Shown: positions 17,530-25,622, counted from the stretch's first letter. The stretch is DNA of 48,456 nucleotides from CAZOHC01 sp964579845 (GCA_964579845.1 CAZOHC010000003.1:1-48456), one strand, 5' to 3'. Notes: generated from the letters alone by a model not told the origin. Made by a program: numbers and translations.

Positions 17530-17556
17530 CGCGAGAATTCCCTCTTGCGGGTTTTT
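17530..17556 (+). terminator. intrinsic terminator before gdhA
   Basis: CGCGAGA pairs with TCTTGCG (one G-T pair) around a 6-nt loop, followed by GGTTTTT. It should end the transcript of the metalloprotease gene. Confidence 0.65.
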
Positions 17557-17606
17557 ATGCAAAGGTGTACTATAATTTTCGTCTCAGCAATAATCTTATA
17601 AGAGAT

Positions 17607-18872
17607 ATGCAATCATTCTTTCAAAGAACGCAGGACGAACTGAAAGCCGCCGCCGAAAAGAGCGGCATCTCAGGTGAGCTCGCTGAAAAACTCCTCACCC
17701 ACGATAACACCATTGAGCTCGATATTCCTCTCAGAAAAAAAGACGGATCAACTCAGATAGTAAAAGGTTACAGGCTCCAGCATGATAATACACTCGGGCC
17801 GTATAAGGGCGGCCTCCGTTACCACCCTGATGTCGCACTTGACGAAATTCAGGCGCTCTCTCTCCTCATGACGCTAAAAAATGCACTGGTCGATATCCCA
17901 TTCGGCGGAGGCAAAGGAGGACTCAAGGTGAATCCGAAAGAACTTGATGAAGCAGAACTTGAGGAACTTACCCGTGAATTTACCAGACAACTTGCCGAAT
18001 TCATCGGACCTGACCGGGATATTCCCGCTCCTGATGTGAATACCAATCCGAAGGTAATGTCCTGGATCGTTGATGAGTATAGCCGATACGTCAAAAAGCC
18101 ATCACCGGCGGTCGTCACCGGGAAACAGATCGAAGACGGTGGCTCAGAAGGACGAACCGAGGCGACCGGATACGGCGGCGTCTATGCATTGCTCATGATT
18201 CTCAATCATCTCGGCAAGAAGCCGCAAGATATGACTGTTGCGATGCAAGGATTCGGTAACGTCGGCATGTATGCGATGGAACTGTTGCAACAGAACGGAT
18301 TTATGGTGGTCGCTGTTTCTGATTCAGGCGGTGGCATCTATGTTCCGAATGGACTTCCGCCGATTAAGCAACTCGCAAAGTGTAAAAAAGAAAAAGGCTA
18401 CCTTGCAGGATGTTACTGTGTCGGTTCTGTCTGTGATATTAACTATAAAGAAGAGGTGGGCGGACAGGATATCACCCCTGATGAGGTGCTTACGCTTCCT
18501 GTTGATATCATCATTCCGGCAGCGCTAGAAAATGTTTTGCACAGAGATAATGCGGACGATGTCAAAGCATCCATCATACTGGAAATGGCTAACGGACCGA
18601 CGACGAAAGAAGCTGATGAGATATTCCACAAAAAAAATATTATAGTTATCCCGGATATTCTCGCCAACGCAGGCGGCGTCACGACGAGCTACTTCGAATG
18701 GTACCAGAATGTACATCAGGAGACATGGACGAAAGAAAAGGTGCTCATCAAGTTACGAGAAAAGATGGAGACCGCTGCACATCGAGTCTATACCTTAGCA
18801 AAACATGAACATATCTCGCTCAGAGAAGCTGCATTCATCACCGCTCTTAGGCGAATTGAAGAAGCGTATTGA
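17607..18872 (+). CDS. gdhA: glutamate dehydrogenase (Glu/Leu/Phe/Val dehydrogenase family)
   Basis: A 421-residue enzyme converting glutamate to 2-oxoglutarate and ammonia with NAD(P). It has the substrate block GPYKGGLRYHPDV with the binding lysine, the catalytic-lysine region IPFGGGKGGLKV, the dimer/active-site Asp in DIPAPDVNTN, the Rossmann motif GFGNVG, and the C-terminal DILANAGGVTTSYFEW. Length is typical (about 415-420). The start is the ATG at 17607 because TATAAT at 17571-17576 lies within the longer GTG-initiated version. An insert near residues 275-300 contains a Cys cluster (AKCKKEKGYLAGCYCVGSVC), four cysteines within 20 residues, which could bind metal or form disulphides. It stands alone as a single-gene unit. 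Confidence 0.95.
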   Translation: MQSFFQRTQDELKAAAEKSGISGELAEKLLTHDNTIELDIPLRKKDGSTQIVKGYRLQHDNTLGPYKGGLRYHPDVALDEIQALSLLMTLKNALVDIPFGGGKGGLKVNPKELDEAELEELTREFTRQLAEFIGPDRDIPAPDVNTNPKVMSWIVDEYSRYVKKPSPAVVTGKQIEDGGSEGRTEATGYGGVYALLMILNHLGKKPQDMTVAMQGFGNVGMYAMELLQQNGFMVVAVSDSGGGIYVPNGLPPIKQLAKCKKEKGYLAGCYCVGSVCDINYKEEVGGQDITPDEVLTLPVDIIIPAALENVLHRDNADDVKASIILEMANGPTTKEADEIFHKKNIIVIPDILANAGGVTTSYFEWYQNVHQETWTKEKVLIKLREKMETAAHRVYTLAKHEHISLREAAFITALRRIEEAY

Positions 18873-18904
18873 GAAAAAAAATAAAATAAATTGCTACTAG
18901 CGAA

Positions 18905-18920
18905 CCTGTCTGCCGACAGG
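18905..18920. repeat. dispersed palindrome CCTGTCTGCCGACAGG
   Basis: A nearly perfect 16-nt inverted repeat between the converging ends of gdhA and lon. This core resembles a short palindrome often dispersed in intergenic DNA of uncultured bacteria. It is a single copy here, so the family assignment rests on recognition. Confidence 0.35.
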
Positions 18921-19090
18921 CATGTTATCTGATGGGGAATGACAGCTTCATCGCTCCCTTATACACTTTATAAACCTTATCACTCCAGTTAAAAATGTTT
19001 GCGAAGAAAAATCTCGTCATGCTGGCAGTGTCCAGAATTTCTGATATTCTGTGTTCTCTGAGCTTCTGAGTACGACGAGCGTTCTGGAGC

Positions 19091-21487
19091 TTAGTCAGCT
19101 TTATATGGCTGGGTATGAATAACCTGAGGACGCTCAGATTCTGATTGATCTGGTGATAGGTTTCCGTTATTTTTCCGTTTTCCTTGAATAGGCTTCGTCA
19201 ATGCGTAGCTGAGTACTTCGTCCATATGCTCGACGAATTTAAAATTCAGATCTTTCAGTACTTCTTTCGGCACATCAGCTAAGTCCTTCTTATTATTCTT
19301 CGGCAGAAGGATTGTCTTCAGTCCTGCACGGTGTGCTGCAATAACTTTTTCTTTTACGCCGCCTATCTCAAGCGCACGGCCTCTCAGTGTTACCTCACCT
19401 GTCATAGCAACTGTCCTGCTGACCGGAATCTTTGTCAGCGCTGATACGATAGCGGTTGAGATCGCGAGCCCTGCTGACGGACCGTCCTTCGGTACTGCAC
19501 CTTCAGGTACATGCACGTGAACATCAGTTTTCTGATAGAACTTATCCGGAAGACCGAGTTGATCGGCACGGGATCTGATGTAGGACATTGCTGCCTGCAT
19601 AGATTCTTTCATAACATCACCAAGCTGTCCGGTCATGATAAGTTGTCCTTTGCCAGGCATAAGCGCTACTTCGATAAAGAGAATATCCCCACCAGCTTCA
19701 GTCCAGGCCAGCCCTGTTGACATTCCGATCTCATCTTTCTTTTCAGCCAGAGCTGAGCGGTATTTGATCGGTCCGAGGTACTTCGGAATATCTTTTTCAG
19801 TAACGACAATCTTTCCTTTATGCCCTTCTGCAACTTTTCTGGCAACTTTCCGGAATACAGTCGCAACCCGACGTTCCAGATTTCTGACTCCCGCTTCACG
19901 AGTGTAGTGCTGAATGATGAAGAAAACAGCTGCATCATCCATCGAAACTTTTTTCGCATCCAGACCGTTTGCCTCAATCTGTTTTCTCAGAAGGAAATCT
20001 TTCGCGATCTTAAACTTCTCATCATGGGTATAGCCGGGGAAGGTAATAATCTCGAGACGATCACGAAGTGCAGGCGGAATCGAGTCAAGCATGTTCGCTG
20101 TCGTCACGAAGAGAACATCTGAAAGATCATACGGAACCTCAAGGTAGTGATCTGAGAATTCTGAGTTCTGTTCTGGGTCGAGCGCCTCAAGGAGTGCACT
20201 GGAAGGATCACCGCGGAAATCTGCGCCGACTTTATCAATTTCGTCTAACATGAACACGGGATTTTTACTTTCAGCGTCTTTAATCCCTTGAATAATTCTT
20301 CCCGGGAGTGCTCCGACATATGTACGCCTATGCCCGCGAATCTCTGCTTCATCTCTGATACCACCCAAGGAGACACGGACGAATTTGCGGCCGAGTGCTT
20401 TTGCAATAGATTTACCGATTGAGGTTTTACCGACGCCCGGAGGGCCGACGAAACAGAGGATCGGTCCGCGAAGCTTGCCTGATAACTTATGCACTGCAAG
20501 ATATTCGATGATACGTTCTTTTGCTTTCTCGAGCCCGAAATGTTCTTCGTTCAGAATGTCCTCTGCAGTTTTAATATCTACTGATCCTTTCTCCTCAACT
20601 CTCCACGGCAGACTGATTAGCCAATCAACATAGTTTCTGATATACCCTGCCTCAGGATTAAATTGGTTCATCGCAGCAAGCTTTTTGACTTCTTTGCGGG
20701 CTTTTTCTTCCACATCCTGCGGCATCTTCGCAGCTTTAATCTTCATCATTAACTCAGCTGTTTCATTATCGCCGCCTTCTTCTCCGAGTTCTTTTTCAAT
20801 AGTCTTTAACTTCTCTCGAAGCATTGCTTCACGAGCTCCCTTTTCGAATCGTTCCTGGGTCTTTGATGCGATTCTTCGCTCAAGTTCGAGCACTTTGATT
20901 TCCTTGGCGAGTAAGTCAGTAATCTTCTGGAGGCGCTCTTTGACATTGGTCATTTCAAGTAGCTCTTGTCGTTCCTGTGGCTTCAGGTCAAGTGCTGAGG
21001 CGATCAAATCAGAAAGCTCTGACGGACCTGTTTCAGACATGATATTCATAAAGACGAGGAAATCAGCAGACTTGCCGAAGTTCATGGCTCGTCTGAATTC
21101 ATTGGTCAGATGATTGCACAGTGCTTGGATTTCAGGGGTGTTATCGACTTCTTCCGGAATTTCTTCAACTTTTGCCATGAGATAGCTGTCATGTTGTTCA
21201 AATGAGAGAATCCGAACTCGCGTTAAGCCACGGACTTGTGCGTTGATTTCACCATCAGCACGGATCATGCGCTCGATACGTGAGAACGTACCGACCGTAT
21301 AAAGATCTTCAACGTTCGGATCATTCAACCGAGCATTTTTCTGAAGGACGAAACAAACAGTCCGCTCATTCTGAAACGCAGATTCTAATGCTGCCAAACT
21401 TTTCGGTCTGCCAAACGTGAGAACTGAGTCAGTATTGGGGAAGATTATGCCGTCTCTAATAGGGATTACAGGAACAATTTTTTCCAT
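19091..21487 (-). CDS. lon: ATP-dependent Lon protease
   Basis: A 798-residue cytoplasmic protease. Domains in order: N-terminal LAN substrate domain (about 1-195), coiled coil (about 200-260), AAA+ module with Walker A GPPGVGKTSIG, Walker B VFMLDEIDKVG and sensor NMLDSIPPALRDR, then the protease domain with PKDGPSAGLA (catalytic Ser) and GGVKEKVIAAHRAG (catalytic Lys). All key residues are present and length is normal. The C-terminal tail beyond residue 765 is polar and not conserved. Lon removes misfolded and regulatory proteins. The upstream promoter carries a CIRCE-like operator, so heat induction through HrcA is likely. Confidence 0.97.
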   Translation of the reverse strand: MEKIVPVIPIRDGIIFPNTDSVLTFGRPKSLAALESAFQNERTVCFVLQKNARLNDPNVEDLYTVGTFSRIERMIRADGEINAQVRGLTRVRILSFEQHDSYLMAKVEEIPEEVDNTPEIQALCNHLTNEFRRAMNFGKSADFLVFMNIMSETGPSELSDLIASALDLKPQERQELLEMTNVKERLQKITDLLAKEIKVLELERRIASKTQERFEKGAREAMLREKLKTIEKELGEEGGDNETAELMMKIKAAKMPQDVEEKARKEVKKLAAMNQFNPEAGYIRNYVDWLISLPWRVEEKGSVDIKTAEDILNEEHFGLEKAKERIIEYLAVHKLSGKLRGPILCFVGPPGVGKTSIGKSIAKALGRKFVRVSLGGIRDEAEIRGHRRTYVGALPGRIIQGIKDAESKNPVFMLDEIDKVGADFRGDPSSALLEALDPEQNSEFSDHYLEVPYDLSDVLFVTTANMLDSIPPALRDRLEIITFPGYTHDEKFKIAKDFLLRKQIEANGLDAKKVSMDDAAVFFIIQHYTREAGVRNLERRVATVFRKVARKVAEGHKGKIVVTEKDIPKYLGPIKYRSALAEKKDEIGMSTGLAWTEAGGDILFIEVALMPGKGQLIMTGQLGDVMKESMQAAMSYIRSRADQLGLPDKFYQKTDVHVHVPEGAVPKDGPSAGLAISTAIVSALTKIPVSRTVAMTGEVTLRGRALEIGGVKEKVIAAHRAGLKTILLPKNNKKDLADVPKEVLKDLNFKFVEHMDEVLSYALTKPIQGKRKNNGNLSPDQSESERPQVIHTQPYKAD

Positions 21488-21535
21488 ATAAAAGTAAAAT
21501 TTACTAAGCAGTTTCTATGTGATAACTACGAAGTA

Positions 21536-21569
21536 TTAGCACTCTATCATACCATCTGCTAGTTGTCAA
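21536..21569 (-). promoter_or_regulatory. lon promoter with CIRCE-like operator
   Basis: TTAGCACTC at 21536-21544, a 9-bp spacer and ATCTGCTAG at 21554-21562 match the HrcA operator TTAGCACTC-N9-GAGTGCTAA perfectly in one arm and in five of nine bases in the other. It lies between a minus-strand -35 TTGACA (21564-21569) and -10 TAGAGT (21541-21546) with 17-bp spacing, an ideal repressor position. Confidence 0.55.
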
Positions 21570-21708
21570 TAGCTTATAATAACTACCTCAAACAACGGTC
21601 AAAGGTAACGGTATCCGCTTATACTACATTTAGCCTAGTAATATGTCAAACACAGCTTGCAGCCTGCTTGGTTCTCATCGCGTGCCTCTTCCTGTATAAT
21701 TATGATGT

Positions 21709-22263
21709 ATGAAAAAAAAAGAGATAGAAAGACCGATGCTTCCGGAAGATATCCAGAAACCTGAACAGTTAAGTGAAAAGTTGCACTCTGCTGAAGGACG
21801 ATTTGCTGATCTCATCACTGCATTTTCAGGCAGTATGGTCTTTGTCTATTTTCATGCGATCTGGTTCTCATTCTGGATTCTTGCAAATGCAGGCATGCTT
21901 CGGCCGTTTGTACATCCTTTTGACCCGTTTCCCTATGGATTACTGACGATGATCGTTTCACTCGAGGCTATCTTCCTATCCACGTTCATTCTCATCTCAC
22001 AAAATCGCCAGGCACTTGTTGATACGTATCGGGAATTAGAAGAAGATAAGGAACAGGCACAAGAAGAGAAAGAACAGGCGGCGCTTGAAAAAGACGTTGA
22101 TAAAATCGGTGAGGAAATAGAGGATGTCGGCGATGAAGTCGAAGGAATCGGAAAAGACGTTGATGAGATGCAGAAAGATATTGATGAGATTAGACGTGCT
22201 ATGGTTCTCATTCAAGAGAAGCTTTCAAGTGTCGAGAAAATTAAGGGTTCAAAAGATAAATAA
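21709..22263 (+). CDS. DUF1003 family membrane protein with coiled-coil tail
   Basis: A 184-residue protein. Residues about 30-105 match DUF1003: a helix with FSGSMVFVYFHAIWFSFWI, then N-x-x-x, then FDPFPYGLLTMIVSLEAIFLS and the conserved SQNRQ. Two membrane helices are predicted. The last 80 residues form a regular coiled coil with repeats of I-G/V-x-x-V-D-E (VDKIGEEIEDVGDEVEGIGK). The function of the family is unknown. The TATAAT at 21695-21700 lies 8 nt before the ATG, so the mRNA is probably leaderless. It converges with the thermonuclease gene, with 7 nt between the stops. Confidence 0.85.
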   Translation: MKKKEIERPMLPEDIQKPEQLSEKLHSAEGRFADLITAFSGSMVFVYFHAIWFSFWILANAGMLRPFVHPFDPFPYGLLTMIVSLEAIFLSTFILISQNRQALVDTYRELEEDKEQAQEEKEQAALEKDVDKIGEEIEDVGDEVEGIGKDVDEMQKDIDEIRRAMVLIQEKLSSVEKIKGSKDK

Positions 22264-22270
22264 CTGTCAT

Positions 22271-22915
22271 TTATAGCTGCCCACTGCAAGTACTACTACT
22301 CCACAATCCTTTCCCGCTTGCTTGTGCTATGCGCTCTGCTTGTTTAAACGCTGATTGGTACTCATATGGCTGTCCATACGTATACTCGTAGGCATATCCC
22401 TCTTCAATCATGAGAAGGTTCACGTGTCGGCCGTCCTCCAGAAAAACATACCGAAGCATTCTCCCGTAGCGATCGCGATCTGTCTGTGTCGGATCACTTT
22501 CAAGTCTCACCTTGACGCCTGTCATGAGCGCTTGGGCATACGCTGATGCTTGACGCCCGAAGCACTCCACACCTTTTCGTGGATCAACAGTCTCAGGTGT
22601 ATTAATGCCGATCAAACGAACGGTCTCGCGTTTTTCCTGAAAGAGTACGGTAATCGTATCTCCGTCTACGACGCGTACAACAGGATAGAAAACACCATCA
22701 GCTGATTCACCAAGTATCCGAGATTCATTCTCTGTGACAGTCTGAGAGGGTGTGGGAGTAGGTGTGGACGCAGGTTGAGTTACGCTCGCTGTTCGATCGA
22801 CAGGCTGAGGATTCGGTGCCTGTGCATTAGCGAACAGGAGATACAGAATACCCAAACAAACGACGATAAAAAAGAAAGGAGAGAGAAGGCGCCACCGGGA
22901 CTGCATACCGTTCAT
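22271..22915 (-). CDS. membrane-anchored thermonuclease (SNase-like)
   Basis: A 214-residue protein with an N-terminal membrane helix (about 10-29), a Pro/Thr/Ser-rich linker and a staphylococcal-nuclease domain from about residue 75. Active-site marks are VVDGDTI (calcium-binding Asp), VRLIGINTPE (Arg35 and Asp/Glu region) and DRYGRMLRYVF (Glu43/Arg87 region). The fold is complete to KGLWSS. It should cut extracellular DNA or RNA at the cell surface. In nucleotide-auxotrophic bacteria such an enzyme can feed salvage; that use is inferred. Confidence 0.88.
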   Translation of the reverse strand: MNGMQSRWRLLSPFFFIVVCLGILYLLFANAQAPNPQPVDRTASVTQPASTPTPTPSQTVTENESRILGESADGVFYPVVRVVDGDTITVLFQEKRETVRLIGINTPETVDPRKGVECFGRQASAYAQALMTGVKVRLESDPTQTDRDRYGRMLRYVFLEDGRHVNLLMIEEGYAYEYTYGQPYEYQSAFKQAERIAQASGKGLWSSSTCSGQL

Positions 22916-22946
22916 TCTACCTTACGCGAATGAACAAGCAAAGCGG

Positions 22947-23102
22947 TCAGTTCGACGCTTTACTGGACTCAACAATCATGACACGTTTCCCTGAATACAT
23001 TGCCTGCATTTTTATCGCATTTTGCAAAATACTTCTCATATTTATCTCTTCATTGTAGCGAAGTAATTCTTCACGCTGCTTTTCTTGTTTTTTGGTATTC
23101 AT
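22947..23102 (-). CDS. small hypothetical protein, co-expressed with GlsB-like gene
   Basis: A 51-residue ORF preceded by AAAGGAGGAGG directly at the ATG, one of the strongest ribosome sites in the window. It starts 12 nt after the stop of the GlsB-like gene, and that gap consists of the ribosome site. The protein is basic and mostly helical (NTKKQEKQREELLRYNEEI), followed by a short strand (KRVMIVES). I do not recognise the family; the ribosome site and operon position are the reasons to believe it is real. Confidence 0.55.
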   Translation of the reverse strand: MNTKKQEKQREELLRYNEEINMRSILQNAIKMQAMYSGKRVMIVESSKASN

Positions 23103-23114
23103 CCTCCTCCTTTC

Positions 23115-23366
23115 TTACGTTCGCTGTATTGCCTTACCGGTAATAAGCAGTAGTAATGATCCGCTGATTGCAAGCATAAATGACGAGAGATTAAACCGCT
23201 CAAGGGTAAATCCGAATAATGTGTTCGCAAATATCCCTCCGAGCAGCGCTCCCCCCATTCCGAGGAGAATATTACTAAGGAGCGCACGCTCCCCTCCTCG
23301 GGAATCAATCGCATAACCGACCAACCCGACGAGAACTCCGAAAAGTAACCATGCAATTAAATTCAT
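23115..23366 (-). CDS. GlsB/YeaQ/YmgE family stress membrane protein
   Basis: An 83-residue, three-helix membrane protein of the transglycosylase-associated (GlsB/YeaQ/YmgE) family. Typical marks are the N-terminal LIAWLLFGVLVGLVG, a short polar loop (DSRGGERA), and LLSNILLGMGGALLGG, where the glycine-rich helix is characteristic. The family responds to stress in many bacteria but its function is not known. No ribosome site is evident before the ATG. Upstream is a PhoB-like box array with TATGAT as -10. Confidence 0.85.
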   Translation of the reverse strand: MNLIAWLLFGVLVGLVGYAIDSRGGERALLSNILLGMGGALLGGIFANTLFGFTLERFNLSSFMLAISGSLLLLITGKAIQRT

Positions 23367-23372
23367 AATAAG

Positions 23373-23426
23373 ATCATACGGCGAGAGGATGAGAATAAAA
23401 CAAAGATAGCGTAAGAGATCTGATAG
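23373..23426 (-). promoter_or_regulatory. PhoB-like boxes and -10 of the GlsB gene
   Basis: Minus-strand boxes at 11-bp steps: CTATC (23426), CTTAC (23415), TTTGT (23404), CTCAT (23393). The -10 TATGAT (23378-23373) follows 10 bp after the last box. CTTAC starts 37 bp before the -10. Confidence 0.5.
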
Positions 23427-23434
23427 AAGGAGGT

Positions 23435-23794
23435 TTAGTGTAAATACCGACGGGTAATGGCAATAAGTTCGTCCATATCAAATGGTTTTAAGAGATAGCC
23501 ATCAGCACCGACTCTCGCTGCGATATTCTCGGTTTTTGAATCGGCAGAAAGGATGAGGAGTGGAATTGAGGATGTCTCAGTGCCGGTACGTAGCTCTGAC
23601 GCGATCTGCTCCCCGTCTTCTCCTCCTAACCGAATGTCAAGAAAGATAAGATCAGGGAGCATTTTTTTCAGTGCGTTAGTAATCTCGATTTTATTTCTCG
23701 CATGAGTAACCGAATATCCTTCATCTTCCAAGATGATTTGCATAACTTCACTTATGCTTCGGTCATCTTCTGCCAATAAGATAGCTTTTCCCAT
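23435..23794 (-). CDS. single-domain response regulator (receiver)
   Basis: A 119-residue CheY-like receiver without an output domain. The acidic pair is in LLAEDDRSI, the phosphoacceptor Asp in LIFLDIRLGG, the Thr/Ser switch in LLILSADS and the Lys in YLLKPFDM. It would relay a phosphate from a histidine kinase by protein contact. It stands alone behind a strong promoter; the only kinase in the window lies 10 kb away. Confidence 0.92.
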   Translation of the reverse strand: MGKAILLAEDDRSISEVMQIILEDEGYSVTHARNKIEITNALKKMLPDLIFLDIRLGGEDGEQIASELRTGTETSSIPLLILSADSKTENIAARVGADGYLLKPFDMDELIAITRRYLH

Positions 23795-23806
23795 AACGTA
23801 GTACGC

Positions 23807-23835
23807 ACTATAATCACGTTGTAAGCATCTGTCAA
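23807..23835 (-). promoter_or_regulatory. strong sigma70-type promoter of the receiver gene
   Basis: Minus strand: TTGACA (23835-23830), 17-nt spacer, TATAGT (23812-23807). The ATG lies 12 nt after the -10, so the leader is only a few bases long and there is no ribosome site. Confidence 0.75.
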
Positions 23836-23870
23836 GAATGTTATGCTCTGCTGTCTGAATGCAGGGTCAG

Positions 23871-24431
23871 TTAGGCGTGAACCTGAGTGTGTTCAGTGTC
23901 CATAGTAATCGTCCTCAGCCTGTCTGCACCATTCTCTTCCAAAATGTCTCTGGCACTATTTTCCGTACGGGATCTGGTAGGAACAGCGATGAGGATAGCT
24001 CCTGCATTGATCTGTTCTTCATAGACTCTTGCGTCCTCCTCACTGAGGCCAAGACCCATTAAGGCACCGACTAGACCGCCTGCCAAAACACCTGTAGCTG
24101 CACCTGAGACTGTCGTCGCAGCTACTCCAGTTAAACCTAGCGCCGCTGCAACCGGTCCACCGATGAGAAGCGCTCCGACACCTGGAATAGCTATTGCCCC
24201 GATACCGATCAGGAGTCCTGCTAGCGCTCCGACTGCTGCTCCTGTTGTGGCACCGGTCACTGCACCTTCCGCAACATTGTTCTGGTCAGATCGTGTACCT
24301 TCCTCGCGTTGGATAGTGTCTTTCATCACGATTGAGATATCTTTCGGATCAAATCCTGCTGCTTTTAGTTCTTCAATCGCATCATCAGCATTTTCCTTTT
24401 CTGAGAAAACACCGAGTATCATTTCTGCCAT
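23871..24431 (-). CDS. glycine/alanine-rich general stress protein (YflT/DUF1269-like)
   Basis: A 186-residue protein. The N-terminal 40 residues (LGVFSEKENADDAIEELKAAGF) form the beta-alpha-beta start of general-stress protein 17M/YflT-like domains. The middle is a Gly/Ala-rich hydrophobic stretch with GAVTGATTGAAVGALAGLLIG-type glycine zippers, likely a membrane hairpin or oligomer. The C-terminus (YEEQINAGAILIAVPTRS) is a second alpha-beta half. The start is the ATG at 24431, 7 nt after GGAGGTG. A PhoB-like array shared with the YtxH and KGG genes lies upstream. Confidence 0.7.
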   Translation of the reverse strand: MAEMILGVFSEKENADDAIEELKAAGFDPKDISIVMKDTIQREEGTRSDQNNVAEGAVTGATTGAAVGALAGLLIGIGAIAIPGVGALLIGGPVAAALGLTGVAATTVSGAATGVLAGGLVGALMGLGLSEEDARVYEEQINAGAILIAVPTRSRTENSARDILEENGADRLRTITMDTEHTQVHA

Positions 24432-24489
24432 AATTCTCACCTCCTTTCACACGTACTTGTATCGTACAGCGTGTACGAAACGTAGGGTT

Positions 24490-24532
24490 ATCGTAACGCT
24501 CATCATTAAGAACAGAACATGGATTATGTAAG
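24490..24532 (-). promoter_or_regulatory. PhoB-like boxes and -10 of the glycine-rich stress gene
   Basis: CTTAC (24532), CATGT (24521) and CTTAA (24510) are at 11-bp steps; TACGAT (24495-24490) follows 10 bp after the last box. The stretch GTTCTGTTCTTAATGATGAG is identical to that in front of the YtxH gene. Confidence 0.6.
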
Positions 24533-24557
24533 AAAAATGGCAGAAATGAAGACTATT

Positions 24558-25160
24558 TTAGAGGAGTTCTGAATAGACGACTGTCCTCTGTGAGTAATTC
24601 TTTGCCTGACTGTCATAATGACCTCGGCACGTTATGAGATTTAACCGAGCTTTATCGTGTGGACCAAAGACCTCAGCAAGAGGAAAATTTTCATTTTCAT
24701 ACACCGCAACATGTGTCACGCTAAAGGTTATCTCAGTATCGTCACTGAGATGCACTATAATAGTATCCCCTTTCCTCAGACGATCAAGATTATAAAAAAT
24801 TGCAGGTGCACCGGTAATCGTATCGAGATGCCCTGCCATAACAGCATTACCTTTCTCACCCGGACTATATCCCAACTCATACCACGCAACATTCATGTCG
24901 TGCTTCGGTACATCCATATGTCTCTTCTCGTCCAACCCAACATACTCGACTTCTGCGCTCACCTGTAATGAAGGGATACTGAGCGTTACAGGGCGTGCAT
25001 GCTGCGTGGAAACTTGTGTGGCTTGTGTTTGTTCGGATTGATTTGACGAAGGTTCAGGGAGAACGAAGGATTGTTCTGAAGAATTACCGGTACGAGTATA
25101 AGCAGAGATTATGATTCCCAGGGTAATCAGAGTAATGATGATAAGGACAATTCTTTTCAT
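24558..25160 (-). CDS. sortase (class E/F-like)
   Basis: A 200-residue protein with an N-terminal membrane anchor (about 3-21), a polar linker and a sortase beta-barrel. The catalytic His is in NAVMAGHLD, the Cys in LNLITCRGHYD, and the Arg in YSQRTVVYSEL. Sortases cut a sorting motif in exported proteins and join them to the wall or to each other. The gene for a very small exported protein ending in APATGRGGN lies directly upstream on the same strand, and is the obvious partner. A perfect 11-bp hairpin separates the two. Confidence 0.88.
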   Translation of the reverse strand: MKRIVLIIITLITLGIIISAYTRTGNSSEQSFVLPEPSSNQSEQTQATQVSTQHARPVTLSIPSLQVSAEVEYVGLDEKRHMDVPKHDMNVAWYELGYSPGEKGNAVMAGHLDTITGAPAIFYNLDRLRKGDTIIVHLSDDTEITFSVTHVAVYENENFPLAEVFGPHDKARLNLITCRGHYDSQAKNYSQRTVVYSELL

Positions 25161-25166
25161 AGGTTA

Positions 25167-25209
25167 CCGATAGATACTCCCTCTTTTCAGATGAAGAAGT
25201 ATCTATCGG
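25167..25209 (-). promoter_or_regulatory. 11-bp perfect hairpin between sortase substrate and sortase
   Basis: CCGATAGATAC (25167-25177) and GTATCTATCGG (25199-25209) are perfect inverted repeats around a 21-nt loop. There is no T tract. On the mRNA the loop holds GGGAG. It may stabilise the upstream message and lower sortase translation. Confidence 0.6.
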
Positions 25210-25220
25210 CTGCATAGTGT

Positions 25221-25430
25221 CTAGTTTCCTCCTCTGCCGGTTGCCGGAGCACCATCCGGAATGGTCGCATCCCGAACCTCTCCTGTTGGCGTCGGAGTGT
25301 GTGTAGTCGTTATGGTCGGTGTCGGGCTGACAACAGTGGTCGGTGTTGCTGTTTGTGCGAAAACCGCTGCACCTGCTCCCATGACGAGCGCGATCACAAC
25401 CGTCGTTACAGAAAATATAATTAGCTTCAT
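25221..25430 (-). CDS. tiny exported Thr/Pro-rich protein, probable sortase substrate
   Basis: A 69-residue protein. Residues 1-25 form a signal peptide ending AAVFAQ; then comes a Thr/Pro/Val-rich stretch (TPTPTITTTHTPTPTGEV) and a C-terminus DGAPATGRGGN. APATG resembles the LPxTG sorting motif. Unlike classical substrates there is no membrane helix after the motif, only RGGN. Its gene lies just upstream of the sortase gene on the same strand. Ribosome site GAGGTGATG is good. After cleavage only about 35 residues would remain, so it may be a wall tag or spacer. Confidence 0.65.
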   Translation of the reverse strand: MKLIIFSVTTVVIALVMGAGAAVFAQTATPTTVVSPTPTITTTHTPTPTGEVRDATIPDGAPATGRGGN

Positions 25431-25519
25431 AATATTACATCACCTCATTTCCAACCAAAGATTTTCGAATACCTCGGATTCATTCTGATTACATGAATAT
25501 AGATACGTAGTATCGGAAA

Positions 25520-25551
25520 AATATATAGTAATAGGATTAAAGAAGTGTAAG
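25520..25551 (-). promoter_or_regulatory. PhoB-like boxes upstream of the sortase substrate
   Basis: CTTAC (25551) and TTAAT (25540) at an 11-bp step; TATATT (25525-25520) follows 10 bp later. A second -10 candidate GATACT at 25514-25509 is also in phase. The boxes are followed by a long leader of about 80 nt. Confidence 0.4.
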
Positions 25552-25622
25552 AGATCAATAATAATCTCAACTATGGGGCACCTGAGGAATGTTGTTGAGG
25601 AGAAAATACAACGAGATGCTCG

